Origin: Hahnella lacustris
GTDB lineage: Bacteria > Pseudomonadota > Gammaproteobacteria > Burkholderiales > Burkholderiaceae_A
Assembly (NCBI GenBank): GCA_965194655.1
Contig: OZ239148.1
Location: 992,001-1,056,000 of the forward strand
Length of the DNA: 64,000 nt
Direction of reading: 5' to 3'
The notes under the pieces were generated by a model that did not search any database, was not told where the DNA came from, and saw only the letters and a list, made by a program, of their open reading frames with translations. Made by a program: the position numbers and the translations under genes. Positions 1-7,557 of the stretch are shown here, piece after piece. The number at the start of each line of letters is the position of its first letter. Within the stretch, counting starts at the first letter, position 1.

Positions 1-1052
1 TAAAACCAGTCCATTCTGACCCCTTTGCTCGAGAGCCACTCGAGCGAACTGCCCAAGTTCTCAGCGGGATCGGTGTCAAAGCCATCAGAAAAAATCCAGA
101 CTCGGGTGCGTCGGCCCAGTTTGATCGTCGGGGTGGCCAGACGAAGCGCACGAATGCTCGCTGCGATTCGCGTTCCTGACTGAAACCCCGCTGTCACTGC
201 GTTGATTCTCTCCTGGACAGCTGGCGTATCTCTTTTCATCAGGTCGGTGACTTCGATCATTCGAACGTGAAATACAAATACGCGAGCGTTCATCACCCGA
301 TGAAAGGCCCTTGAGGCTCTGAGCGCGAGTGCTGCATGTGATTCCATGGATCGAGAGACGTCGTTGAGAATGATGATCTCGACAGGCTCATGTCGCGGGG
401 TCTTCCAGCATGGGATGAGCGACTCACCTAGGAGCGCTGCACTCTGTCTGAGGGTCTGCCGCCCATCGATACGTGACCCCCTCACACGCGAACGCCAACG
501 ACGGGTTGGGGTCTGTGGGAGCTGTCTTTGCATCTGCCGTGCGAGTCGCTCTAGCGATATGAGGTCGGAGGGCATCCACATCTGGCCTCTTCGGTCATGT
601 AAGGCATCGAGCTGACTGGCCCCTCCCATTGCCTGCTGAGCCGAGTCCAGGTTCTCTTGCATCTGGTGTGTGCCTGCTACGTCTGAGTCTGCTCCGGAGG
701 GGCGATGAGAGGGCGACCCGGGCATTTCTTGGCCGTGTGCCTGTGAGGCGTCTACGCGCTGTTGGAGGCTTGGGCTGGGCCTTGTCTGGCCCGAGACCTT
801 GCTGGAGCCGCGAACGCGATGAGGTTCCCAAAAACGCTGAAAGAGGTCTGGCCAGGCAAGTGAATCGCGCTTCGACTGACACGCGATGGGACGCCAGAGG
901 CTTTCGACCTCCCGCAGGGTTGCCATGGGGCGGAGGTGAAGCACGCGCAGGAAATCAGCGACCTCTTGAGTTCCCACCCTCAATCCAGACTCACGAAGAA
1001 AAGTGCCAAAACAGCGCACTCGCTCGGTAGGCCAGCTGAGACTAGTGGCCAT
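1..1052 (-). CDS. coxE: CoxE, VWA-domain CODH maturation protein (form I locus), C-terminus cut by window edge
   Basis: CoxE-type von Willebrand A protein. In Oligotropha, CoxD and CoxE help build the Mo-Cu centre of aerobic CO dehydrogenase. The frame stays open for 350 codons from an ATG whose 5' end overlaps the end of coxD by 11 nt, and it runs off the window at base 1. The N-terminal ~75 residues are helical (start MATSLSWPTERVRCFG). A low-complexity Q/S/G-rich linker follows, then the VWA domain with a MIDAS-like DVSRSM motif near residue 235 and a FSDGFDTDP motif near the break. I checked the frame across 420-480 and found no frameshift. It is paralogous to the second CoxE at 17420-18601. 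Confidence 0.85.
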   Translation of the reverse strand, partial: MATSLSWPTERVRCFGTFLRESGLRVGTQEVADFLRVLHLRPMATLREVESLWRPIACQSKRDSLAWPDLFQRFWEPHRVRGSSKVSGQTRPSPSLQQRVDASQAHGQEMPGSPSHRPSGADSDVAGTHQMQENLDSAQQAMGGASQLDALHDRRGQMWMPSDLISLERLARQMQRQLPQTPTRRWRSRVRGSRIDGRQTLRQSAALLGESLIPCWKTPRHEPVEIIILNDVSRSMESHAALALRASRAFHRVMNARVFVFHVRMIEVTDLMKRDTPAVQERINAVTAGFQSGTRIAASIRALRLATPTIKLGRRTRVWIFSDGFDTDPAENLGSSLEWLSSKGVRMDWF

Positions 1053-1941
1053 AACGTTCTTGAAGACGCCGAAAGCTGCCCGCGTTCATCAAAAAGCGGT
1101 CCTCCCGCGTTTTGAGAAGGCAGCCGAGGGTGCTTTGAACCACCTCAAAATCGTCCGGGAGTTCCCGGTGCCCACAGTGATGAAGGGCTCGAAGCCAATC
1201 AAGACTCTCTGCTAACCCAGGGCGTTTCTGAAGGTCTTCCTTTCGCAGTCCTTGAACGATCTGCACGACCGCCTCAACCAGTCTGATGTCTGCGTTCGGG
1301 ACCGCACTCTGAAGAATGCTTCTTTCTCGAAAAGCGTCAGGATAGTCAAGGACGTGGAACAGGCAGCGACGCCGAAGCGCATCTGAAAGGCCACGCGTGC
1401 CGTTGCTCGTCAGAATGACTCGCGGAATGACGGTTGCTTTCACCGTGCCCAGCTCGGGAATACTCATCTGGAACTCGGAGAGGACCTCGAGCAGAAAGGC
1501 CTCAAAGGCTTCATCTGCACGATCTACTTCATCGATGAGTAGAACGGCCCCCTCCGGCTGAGTGATGGCAGAGAGAAGAGGCTTGGCTAGGAGATAGTCT
1601 CGGGTGTAGAGGTTGGCCTCCTGGAGATCTGGTCTCAGACGGACCGACAACAACTGCTTTGCGACATTCCATTCGTAGGCCGCATCTGCGAGATCGAGTC
1701 CCTCAAAACATTGAAGTCGAATCAGCGGGCGATCAAGCGCCCTCGCAAGTGCAGCGGCCAGGGCGGTCTTACCCACCCCAGCCTCTCCCTCCAGGAGAAT
1801 CGGACGCTCGAGATGCTCAGAGAGCCAAGCGACGGAGGCAAGCGCCTCATCTGCAAAATAGCCCTCATGTGCGAGTCGCTCGCGCAAAGCTGATGCGGAT
1901 GCGCCAGAACTGGCGGCCAACGGCACCGAGGGCGCGTTCAT
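1042..1941 (-). CDS. coxD: CoxD, MoxR-family AAA+ ATPase (form I locus)
   Basis: MoxR-type AAA+ ATPase of 299 residues. It is taken to be the chaperone that remodels apo-CODH together with the VWA partner CoxE while the metal-sulfur site is completed. Walker A is GEAGVGKT near residue 50 and Walker B is VLLIDEVDRADE near residue 130. Sensor residues lie in ILTSNGTRGLSDALRRRC. The start chosen is ATG 1941, which forms an ATGA 4-nt overlap with the coxG stop; the upstream in-frame ATG at 1980 would lie inside coxG. It overlaps coxE downstream. The sequence is very close to the second copy at 16471-17412, with the same RLQCFEG-type segment after Walker A. Confidence 0.9.
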   Translation of the reverse strand: MNAPSVPLAASSGASASALRERLAHEGYFADEALASVAWLSEHLERPILLEGEAGVGKTALAAALARALDRPLIRLQCFEGLDLADAAYEWNVAKQLLSVRLRPDLQEANLYTRDYLLAKPLLSAITQPEGAVLLIDEVDRADEAFEAFLLEVLSEFQMSIPELGTVKATVIPRVILTSNGTRGLSDALRRRCLFHVLDYPDAFRERSILQSAVPNADIRLVEAVVQIVQGLRKEDLQKRPGLAESLDWLRALHHCGHRELPDDFEVVQSTLGCLLKTREDRFLMNAGSFRRLQERYGH

Positions 1942-2546
1942 GACTTGCCAGCGCGACTTCCAAAGAGACCCCCAAGCCAACCCTTGATGAGGCTCCAGAG
2001 GATGGCCAGGCCGTTGAGTTCCGTCTGTCGGTGGGGCGATGCAGGGGCTGCTGCCTCGCCTTCGGAGGCTTTCGAAGGGGCTCCCTCAAGCACGACCGAT
2101 GATGCGCTTGCACGGAAATGATCAACAAATTGCCCAAGGATGACATCAGAGACCTGAACCATCATGCGGCCCCCAAATTGAGCGAACTTTCCGTTCACGA
2201 TGACTTTCGCATCACCCAAGAGGACACTTTTTCCATCGGGCGTCGATTCAATCGTCGCTGTTAAATCCATCGAAGCTGACGATCCGCCCTTATCAGCGCC
2301 CTTCCCACGAAGAACCATGCGCTTGGCGGCCTCGTCAATCTCAAGCACCTCTACAAGGCCACCGAACTGAGCGCTTGCAGGGCCGACCTTCACCTTGACC
2401 GTGCCCTTGTAAGACTGGGCATCGACCTGCTCGGTCAGGTCCGCCCCGGGCATACAGGACGCGACTGCCTTGAGATCTCGTAGGATGGTCCAGGCCTGGT
2501 CGACATGGACGTCAAGCGGGTACTGCTTCGAGAGACTGACTTCCAC
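1938..2546 (-). CDS. coxG: CoxG, SRPBCC-fold CODH accessory protein (form I locus)
   Basis: CoxG family protein of 202 residues with an SRPBCC (START-like) domain over residues 1-150, followed by an A/S/P-rich linker and a C-terminal hydrophobic helix (AILWSLIKGWLGGLFG). CoxG is known as the membrane-recruiting partner of CO dehydrogenase, and recent work proposes that it delivers quinone to the enzyme. The start is GTG at 2546, with an AAGGA ribosome site about 8 nt upstream and only 9 nt after the coxL stop. That GTG gives the expected N-terminus (MEVSLSKQYPLDVHVDQAW). It is translationally coupled to coxD by ATGA. The second CoxG is at 18615-19175. Confidence 0.88.
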   Translation of the reverse strand: MEVSLSKQYPLDVHVDQAWTILRDLKAVASCMPGADLTEQVDAQSYKGTVKVKVGPASAQFGGLVEVLEIDEAAKRMVLRGKGADKGGSSASMDLTATIESTPDGKSVLLGDAKVIVNGKFAQFGGRMMVQVSDVILGQFVDHFRASASSVVLEGAPSKASEGEAAAPASPHRQTELNGLAILWSLIKGWLGGLFGSRAGKS

Positions 2547-2555
2547 GGTGAGTCC

Positions 2556-4967
2556 TTATAGAGCGAGGTTGTTCTCTTTGAGCGCCTTCCAAACACGGAA
2601 GGATGTGTGAGGCATGTCTAGGTGGGTCACACCGACATGTGAGAACGCATCCACGACCGCAGAGGTAAAGGTGGGAATGGAGCCCACATGCGGCGACTCG
2701 GCAACCCCTTTTGCACCAATCGGGTGGTGAGGGGAAGGCGTCACCGTGTGATCAGTCTCCCACTTCGGGGTCTCGACCGCCGTTGGGAGAAAGTAGTCCA
2801 TGAGCGTATTGCCCATGAGGTTCCCCTGTGCGTCAAAAGGCATTTGCTGTCCCATTGCAACGGCAAATCCTTCAGTCAGGCCCCCATGGATCTGACCTTC
2901 AATGATCATGGGGTTGATGCGAGTACCGCAGTCATCGAGTGCATAGAACCGACGAATCTTGGTCTCACCGGTGGTGCGGTCAATATCGACCACGCAGAGG
3001 TAAATACCGAAGGGATACGTGAAGTTGGGTGGGTCGTAGTAGTGGACGGCTTCTAAGCCGGGCTCAAGCCCTGCGGGGGGCTGGTTATAGGCCGCCCAAG
3101 CAATATCCTTCATGGTCTTGAACTTGCTGTCGTCGCCCTTTACCTTGAAGCGATCGACCTCCCAATCGAGGTCACCCTCGGCCACTTCGAGAAGGTGGGC
3201 TGCAATTTTGCGCGCCTTCGCGTGGATCTTCCTTGCAGCCAGTGCAATGGCTGCCCCCGCAACCGGGGTTGAGCGCGATCCATAGGTGCCCAGCCCGTAA
3301 GGTGCCGTGCTGGTGTCGCCCTCTTCAACCTGAATGACTTCGCTGGGAATGCCCAGTTCGGTCGCGATGATTTGGGCGTAAGTGGTCTGGTGGCCTTGCC
3401 CTTGCGTGATGGTTCCCATGCGGGCGATACCGCTGCCGGTGGGGTGAATGCGGATTTCGCAGGAATCAAACATACCAACGCCGAGGATGTCGCACATCTT
3501 GCTGGGTCCAGCGCCCACCACTTCCGTGAAGGTGACCAGCCCAATACCCATCAGGGTTGGCGAGTTTGGGTCGGCACGCTTGGCGGCCTGCTCGGCTCGC
3601 AGCGCCTTGTAGTCCACCGCGTCGAGAACCTTTTTGAGCGCTGTGTGATAGTCGCCGGAGTCGTACTCGAAACCAAACGCACTGGTGTAGGGAAACTGCT
3701 CTTTGCGAATGAAGTTCTTCTCGCGAATCTCGGCTTTGTCCATCCCGAGCTTCTGTGCAAGTACGTCAACCATTCGCTCAATCAGGTAGACCGCCTCGGT
3801 CACGCGGAACGAGCAGCGGTAGGCCACCCCTCCTGGGGCTTTGTTGGTATACACGCCCTTGACACTGCAATGTGCAGCCGCAATGTCGTAGCTTCCCGAA
3901 CAAATGTGAAAGAGTCCTGCCGGAAACTTGGTTGGATCTGCACAGGCATCAAAGGCACCGTGGTCTGCAACCACGTTGACACGAAGCCCCAAAATCTTTC
4001 CGTCTTGGGTGGCGGCGAGTTCACCATCCATGTGGTAGTCCCGCGCAAAAGCGGTTGTGGAGATGTTCTCAATTCGATCCTCCACCCATTTGACTGGGCG
4101 CCCGAGAACAATGGAGGCCACGATGGCACAGACATATCCGGGATACACACCGACCTTGTTTCCAAATCCGCCGCCAATATCTGGGGAGATGATTCGAACC
4201 TTGGACTCTGGGATTCCCGATAGCAGTGACACGACTGTACGAACCACGTGCGGCGCTTGAGAGGTCATCCAGGTCGTGAGCTCACCGCGCACGGGATCAA
4301 AGCTGGCGACTGCCCCGCAGGTCTCCAGTGGGCATGGGTGCACTCGGGGGTAGTACATATGCTGTGAGACCGTAACCGGTGCACTCGCGAAGGCTGCGTC
4401 TGCCGCGGCCTTATCTCCAGCATCCCAAGTAAAAATGTGGTTATGGTGCTCGCGCTTTCCATGCGCCCCTTCGGTCTTTCCGGCCAAATCTTCACGGAGC
4501 ACGGGCGCATCCGGGGCGAGGGCGGCATAGGGGTCCATGACAACAGGCAGCTCTTCGTATTCCACCTCGACCGCCTCGACTGCGTCAGCGGCAATGTATC
4601 GATCATCTGCAATCACAATGGCCACTTCCTGCATCTGGAAATGGACCTTCTCGTCTGCCAGGACGGCTGCAACGTCACCCGCAAGCGTAGGCATCCAATG
4701 CAGCTTGAGGGGCTTGAGGTCGTCCGCGGTCAGGACTGCGTGGACGCCAGGCATGGCGAGCGCCGCTTCTTTATGGATCTTTTTGATTCGAGCATGAGCC
4801 ACCGGGGCTCTGACAATGTCCATGTGAAGCATGCCTGGCAGCTTCAGGTCGTCAACGTAATTTCCTTTACCTTGGATGAATCGGGCATCTTCCTTGCGCA
4901 GACGAGATGCGCCCATTCCTGCAAGGGCGAGTGCGCGTGATTCGGCGTTTTCAACAGGTGCGTTCAT
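2556..4967 (-). CDS. coxL: Aerobic carbon monoxide dehydrogenase large (Mo) subunit, form I
   Basis: Catalytic molybdopterin cytosine dinucleotide subunit of aerobic CO dehydrogenase, 803 residues against 809 in Oligotropha carboxidovorans. The diagnostic active-site loop AYRCSFR is at residues 382-388, placing the copper-ligating cysteine at 385. The catalytic glutamate is Glu757, in the GAKGVAE segment. GGGFG at about 265-269 binds the cofactor. The start is ATG 4967, with GGAG 8 nt upstream and 23 nt after the coxS stop; the longer open frame to 5279 runs over coxS and is not credible. The gene order M, S, L is that of form I loci. It oxidises CO to CO2 and passes electrons via CoxS and CoxM. 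Confidence 0.95.
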   Translation of the reverse strand: MNAPVENAESRALALAGMGASRLRKEDARFIQGKGNYVDDLKLPGMLHMDIVRAPVAHARIKKIHKEAALAMPGVHAVLTADDLKPLKLHWMPTLAGDVAAVLADEKVHFQMQEVAIVIADDRYIAADAVEAVEVEYEELPVVMDPYAALAPDAPVLREDLAGKTEGAHGKREHHNHIFTWDAGDKAAADAAFASAPVTVSQHMYYPRVHPCPLETCGAVASFDPVRGELTTWMTSQAPHVVRTVVSLLSGIPESKVRIISPDIGGGFGNKVGVYPGYVCAIVASIVLGRPVKWVEDRIENISTTAFARDYHMDGELAATQDGKILGLRVNVVADHGAFDACADPTKFPAGLFHICSGSYDIAAAHCSVKGVYTNKAPGGVAYRCSFRVTEAVYLIERMVDVLAQKLGMDKAEIREKNFIRKEQFPYTSAFGFEYDSGDYHTALKKVLDAVDYKALRAEQAAKRADPNSPTLMGIGLVTFTEVVGAGPSKMCDILGVGMFDSCEIRIHPTGSGIARMGTITQGQGHQTTYAQIIATELGIPSEVIQVEEGDTSTAPYGLGTYGSRSTPVAGAAIALAARKIHAKARKIAAHLLEVAEGDLDWEVDRFKVKGDDSKFKTMKDIAWAAYNQPPAGLEPGLEAVHYYDPPNFTYPFGIYLCVVDIDRTTGETKIRRFYALDDCGTRINPMIIEGQIHGGLTEGFAVAMGQQMPFDAQGNLMGNTLMDYFLPTAVETPKWETDHTVTPSPHHPIGAKGVAESPHVGSIPTFTSAVVDAFSHVGVTHLDMPHTSFRVWKALKENNLAL

Positions 4968-4990
4968 GTTGTGGTCTCCGGAGTCGGAAC

Positions 4991-5482
4991 TTAGGCCGCA
5001 GCTGCAGCGGATTCTTTGAGCTTGTTGGCCGCGTACTGAACAGCCTTGATGATGTTCTGATAGCCCGTACAGCGGCAGAGATTTCCGCTGATACCCACAC
5101 GAATCTCTTCCTCGGTTGGACTGGGGTTCTCTTGAAGAAGCCGGTAGGCTCGCATCAGCATGCCGGGGGTGCAATAGCCGCATTGAAGGCCATGCTCTTT
5201 GTAGAACCCCTCCTGAACCGCATGCAGCACGCCGCCCTGGGCAAGACCTTCGACAGTCAAAACATCCGAGCCATCGCACTGCACTGCCAGATGAGTACAG
5301 GCCTTTACGGATTGGCCGTCAATGTCGACGGTGCAGGTTCCACAGTGGCTGGTCTCACACCCAATGTGAGCGCCCGTTAGGTTCATTTTCTCTCGAAGAA
5401 AATGCACGAGGAGTGTTCGCGGCTCGACGGCCTCTTCAATCTCCTTGCCGTTGAGGGTCATTTTGATCAATTTCTTGGACAT
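4991..5482 (-). CDS. coxS: CO dehydrogenase small [2Fe-2S] subunit, form I
   Basis: Small iron-sulfur subunit of the xanthine oxidase family, 163 residues, carrying two [2Fe-2S] clusters that move electrons from the Mo-Cu site to FAD. The plant-ferredoxin-type cluster is in the N-terminal half (GCETSHCGTCTV, then a fourth cysteine in KACTHLAV). The C-terminal cluster is in QCGYCTPGML and GNLCRCTGYQNI. The start is ATG 5482 (MSKKLIKMTLNGKE), with a GAGAGG ribosome site about 10 nt upstream. An upstream extension to 5554 overlaps coxM and lacks family similarity. It lies 22 nt after coxM and 23 nt before coxL. Confidence 0.93.
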   Translation of the reverse strand: MSKKLIKMTLNGKEIEEAVEPRTLLVHFLREKMNLTGAHIGCETSHCGTCTVDIDGQSVKACTHLAVQCDGSDVLTVEGLAQGGVLHAVQEGFYKEHGLQCGYCTPGMLMRAYRLLQENPSPTEEEIRVGISGNLCRCTGYQNIIKAVQYAANKLKESAAAAA

Positions 5483-5504
5483 GTCTGTTTGCCTCTCGAA
5501 GGGT

Positions 5505-6368
5505 TTATGCGCAGCGTGAAGCGGCGTTCTGAATGGCTCGCTTGACCATGGCACCTGCCATGGCCGTCTTGTATTCGGGATCCCCTCGAAGGTCCTCAGC
5601 GGGATCGCAGATCGCCATGGCGGCGTCTGCTGCGGCCGTGAGTGATGCTTCGTGGATCGGTTGTCCCATCAGGGCGGCCTCTGCTGCTTCAGCGCGAAGG
5701 GCGGTAGGGGCGAGGTTGGTGAGCGTCAGGCGTGCGAAGGTGACGACCCCACCTTGCATCTTGAGCACGGCGGCGCATGCAGCCGTGGCCCAGTCACCGG
5801 TCTTGCGCTTGAGCTTTTCATATGCGAAACCCGTTCCGGCTGCAAATGGTTTGGCGTGTATTTCAACCAAAACCTCGTTCTCCTCGAGTGCCGTCATGTA
5901 GGTGCCAAAGAAGAAGTCGGACGCAGCGACCGTGCGTTTGCCATTGGGCCCCTGAAGCACAAAGGACGCTTCAATTGCCATAGACAACGCAGGATGGTCA
6001 TTGCCAGGGTCTCCGTGGGCAATGTCGCCTCCAATGGTCCCTCGGTTACGAACCTGAGGGTCGGCAATCAGTTTGGCCGCGTCTGACAGCAGGGGGAGAT
6101 GTTGTTGAATGATCGGGCTGTTGATGAGCTCATTCTCACTGGTCATGGCGCCAATCACGACCATGCCGTTCTCGACTCGAATGCCCTTGAGTTCGGGAAT
6201 TCGGTTGATATCGATCAGATGTTCCGGCTGTGCAAAGCGCAGCTTCATCATGGGGAGCAGGCTGTGGCCGCCTGCAAGCAGCTTGGCTTCAGAGCCAAGC
6301 GAGGTGAGTAGCCCAACCGCCTCTGCGACGGTTTTGGGCGCGTGGTATTCGAAGCGTGGGGGGATCAA
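5505..6368 (-). CDS. coxM: CO dehydrogenase medium (FAD) subunit, form I
   Basis: FAD-binding subunit of 287 residues that receives electrons from CoxS and passes them towards quinone. The two family FAD motifs are present: AGGHS near residue 32 and TIGGDIAHGDP near residue 113. The start is a TTG at 6368, with a GAGGAG ribosome site 7 nt upstream and a typical N-terminus (MIPPRFEYHAPKTVAEAV). It is the first gene of the M-S-L set and follows a 105-bp gap after the xdhC-like gene. That gap is the most likely site of a promoter or operator for the catalytic genes. Confidence 0.92.
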   Translation of the reverse strand: MIPPRFEYHAPKTVAEAVGLLTSLGSEAKLLAGGHSLLPMMKLRFAQPEHLIDINRIPELKGIRVENGMVVIGAMTSENELINSPIIQQHLPLLSDAAKLIADPQVRNRGTIGGDIAHGDPGNDHPALSMAIEASFVLQGPNGKRTVAASDFFFGTYMTALEENEVLVEIHAKPFAAGTGFAYEKLKRKTGDWATAACAAVLKMQGGVVTFARLTLTNLAPTALRAEAAEAALMGQPIHEASLTAAADAAMAICDPAEDLRGDPEYKTAMAGAMVKRAIQNAASRCA

Positions 6369-6460
6369 GGCAAACTCCTCAGATGGGGGTTGGACATCAT
6401 TGATTTGTCCAAGACATCGTCTGCCTGATGCAGGGAGGCGTCTACCTAGTACTTTCGAGG

Positions 6461-6476
6461 TAAGGGTGTACCCTTA
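6461..6476. promoter_or_regulatory. Perfect inverted repeat, candidate operator ahead of coxMSL
   Basis: TAAGGGT-GT-ACCCTTA, two 7-bp arms around a 2-bp centre, overlapping the stop codon of the xdhC-like gene and about 93 bp upstream of the coxM start. A 2-nt loop makes an RNA hairpin unlikely, so a dimeric protein-binding site is the better reading. No regulator gene lies nearby in the window. This is inference from symmetry and position only. Confidence 0.35.
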
Positions 6477-7550
6477 TATATTCACTTCGCAGGCATGGGG
6501 ATCGCCTGCGTCACTGAGCGCCAATCCCGCTTGTGCCTTTGCCACAGCCACTTCCAGATCGCGCGGCAGTGCAACCCCATTTTTGACCGCCAGGACCTCT
6601 GCCATCACGCTGACGGCGATCTCTGCTGGCGTCTTGCTGCCAATGTAGATCCCAATCGGCCCACGAAGGTCTTTCAGACTCTCCTCGCTGTGGCCGAAGT
6701 GCTCGATGAGTCGAGCATGCCGCTGCTGGTTATTTCGCCGAGACCCGATCGCGCCGACGTAAAACGCTGGGGATCCGAGCGCCTCGAGCAGGGCAAGGTC
6801 GTCGAGCTTGGGGTCATGAGTCAGGGCAATCACACAGCTTCGCCGGTCCAACTGAAAGGACTGGACGACGTCGTCAGGCCAGTCAGTGACCAGGGTGACT
6901 TGGGGAAGGCTCCATCCAAAACGGTACTCGGGCCGAGGGTCGCAGACCGTGACCTGAAACCCTGAGAAGCTGGCCATAGTGGCGAGATACTCCGTCAGCT
7001 GACCCGCGCCAATGAGCAGCATGCGATAAGCCGGTCCAAAGCAATTCACCAGTTCAGATGCACTGAGACTGAGTTCGCTGGGCTGGTCAGTTGAGGCCAG
7101 AACCACGGCTCCAGTCTCCAGGTTGGTAGTCCTTCGGACGAGCTCCCCCTGCTCTAACCGTTGCACGAGTTGACTGAGGCATGCCGGGTCTGGGTTGAAT
7201 TCAAGCAGCAGCTCTAGGGTTCCACCGCAGGGAAGGCCGAACCGGTGCGCCTCATCGGCTGATATGCCATATGTGACGCGCTGTGGAGGAGCATCAGGGA
7301 TCACCGACGATGCGTTGAGAGAGACGTCTGCTGACCTTCGGGCCAGAGAAAACTTCTTGATGAGATCGTCCTCGATACATCCACCCGAGACACTTCCCAC
7401 CACAGCACCCGTAGCCTCCAGCGCCATGGTGGATCCGATGGGCCGGGGCGAGGATCCCCAGGTTCGAACGACTGTCGCTAGGAGTGCACGCTTCCCAGCC
7501 TGTCGCCAGTCGCGCAGCGTTTTGAGAACGACGAGGTCCAGGTTTTCCAT
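6474..7550 (-). CDS. XdhC/CoxI-family molybdenum enzyme maturation protein
   Basis: XdhC-family protein of 358 residues. Members bind the molybdenum cofactor and aid its sulfuration before insertion into xanthine-dehydrogenase-like enzymes; CoxF and CoxI belong here. The N-terminal XdhC domain has WGSSPRPIGS (31-40) and SGGCIEDDL (55-63). The C-terminal Rossmann domain has LLIGAGQL (178-185) and AIGSRRNNQQR (268-277). It lies 7 nt after the Uup-like gene and upstream of coxM. The form II cluster lacks its own copy, so this one might serve both enzymes (inference). Role in CODH assembly is well supported by context, though the exact Cox letter is uncertain. Confidence 0.82.
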   Translation of the reverse strand: MENLDLVVLKTLRDWRQAGKRALLATVVRTWGSSPRPIGSTMALEATGAVVGSVSGGCIEDDLIKKFSLARRSADVSLNASSVIPDAPPQRVTYGISADEAHRFGLPCGGTLELLLEFNPDPACLSQLVQRLEQGELVRRTTNLETGAVVLASTDQPSELSLSASELVNCFGPAYRMLLIGAGQLTEYLATMASFSGFQVTVCDPRPEYRFGWSLPQVTLVTDWPDDVVQSFQLDRRSCVIALTHDPKLDDLALLEALGSPAFYVGAIGSRRNNQQRHARLIEHFGHSEESLKDLRGPIGIYIGSKTPAEIAVSVMAEVLAVKNGVALPRDLEVAVAKAQAGLALSDAGDPHACEVNI

Positions 7551-7557
7551 TTGGTCA

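Noticed and set aside
421..480. Apparent frameshift or stop in coxE
   Set aside because: On re-reading codon by codon the frame runs through as VRGSRIDGRQTLRQS without a break; the apparent stop came from splitting a codon wrongly.
4968..5279. N-terminal extension of coxL by 104 codons
   Set aside because: It lies entirely over coxS in another frame, has no family similarity, and the ATG at 4967 has a good ribosome site.
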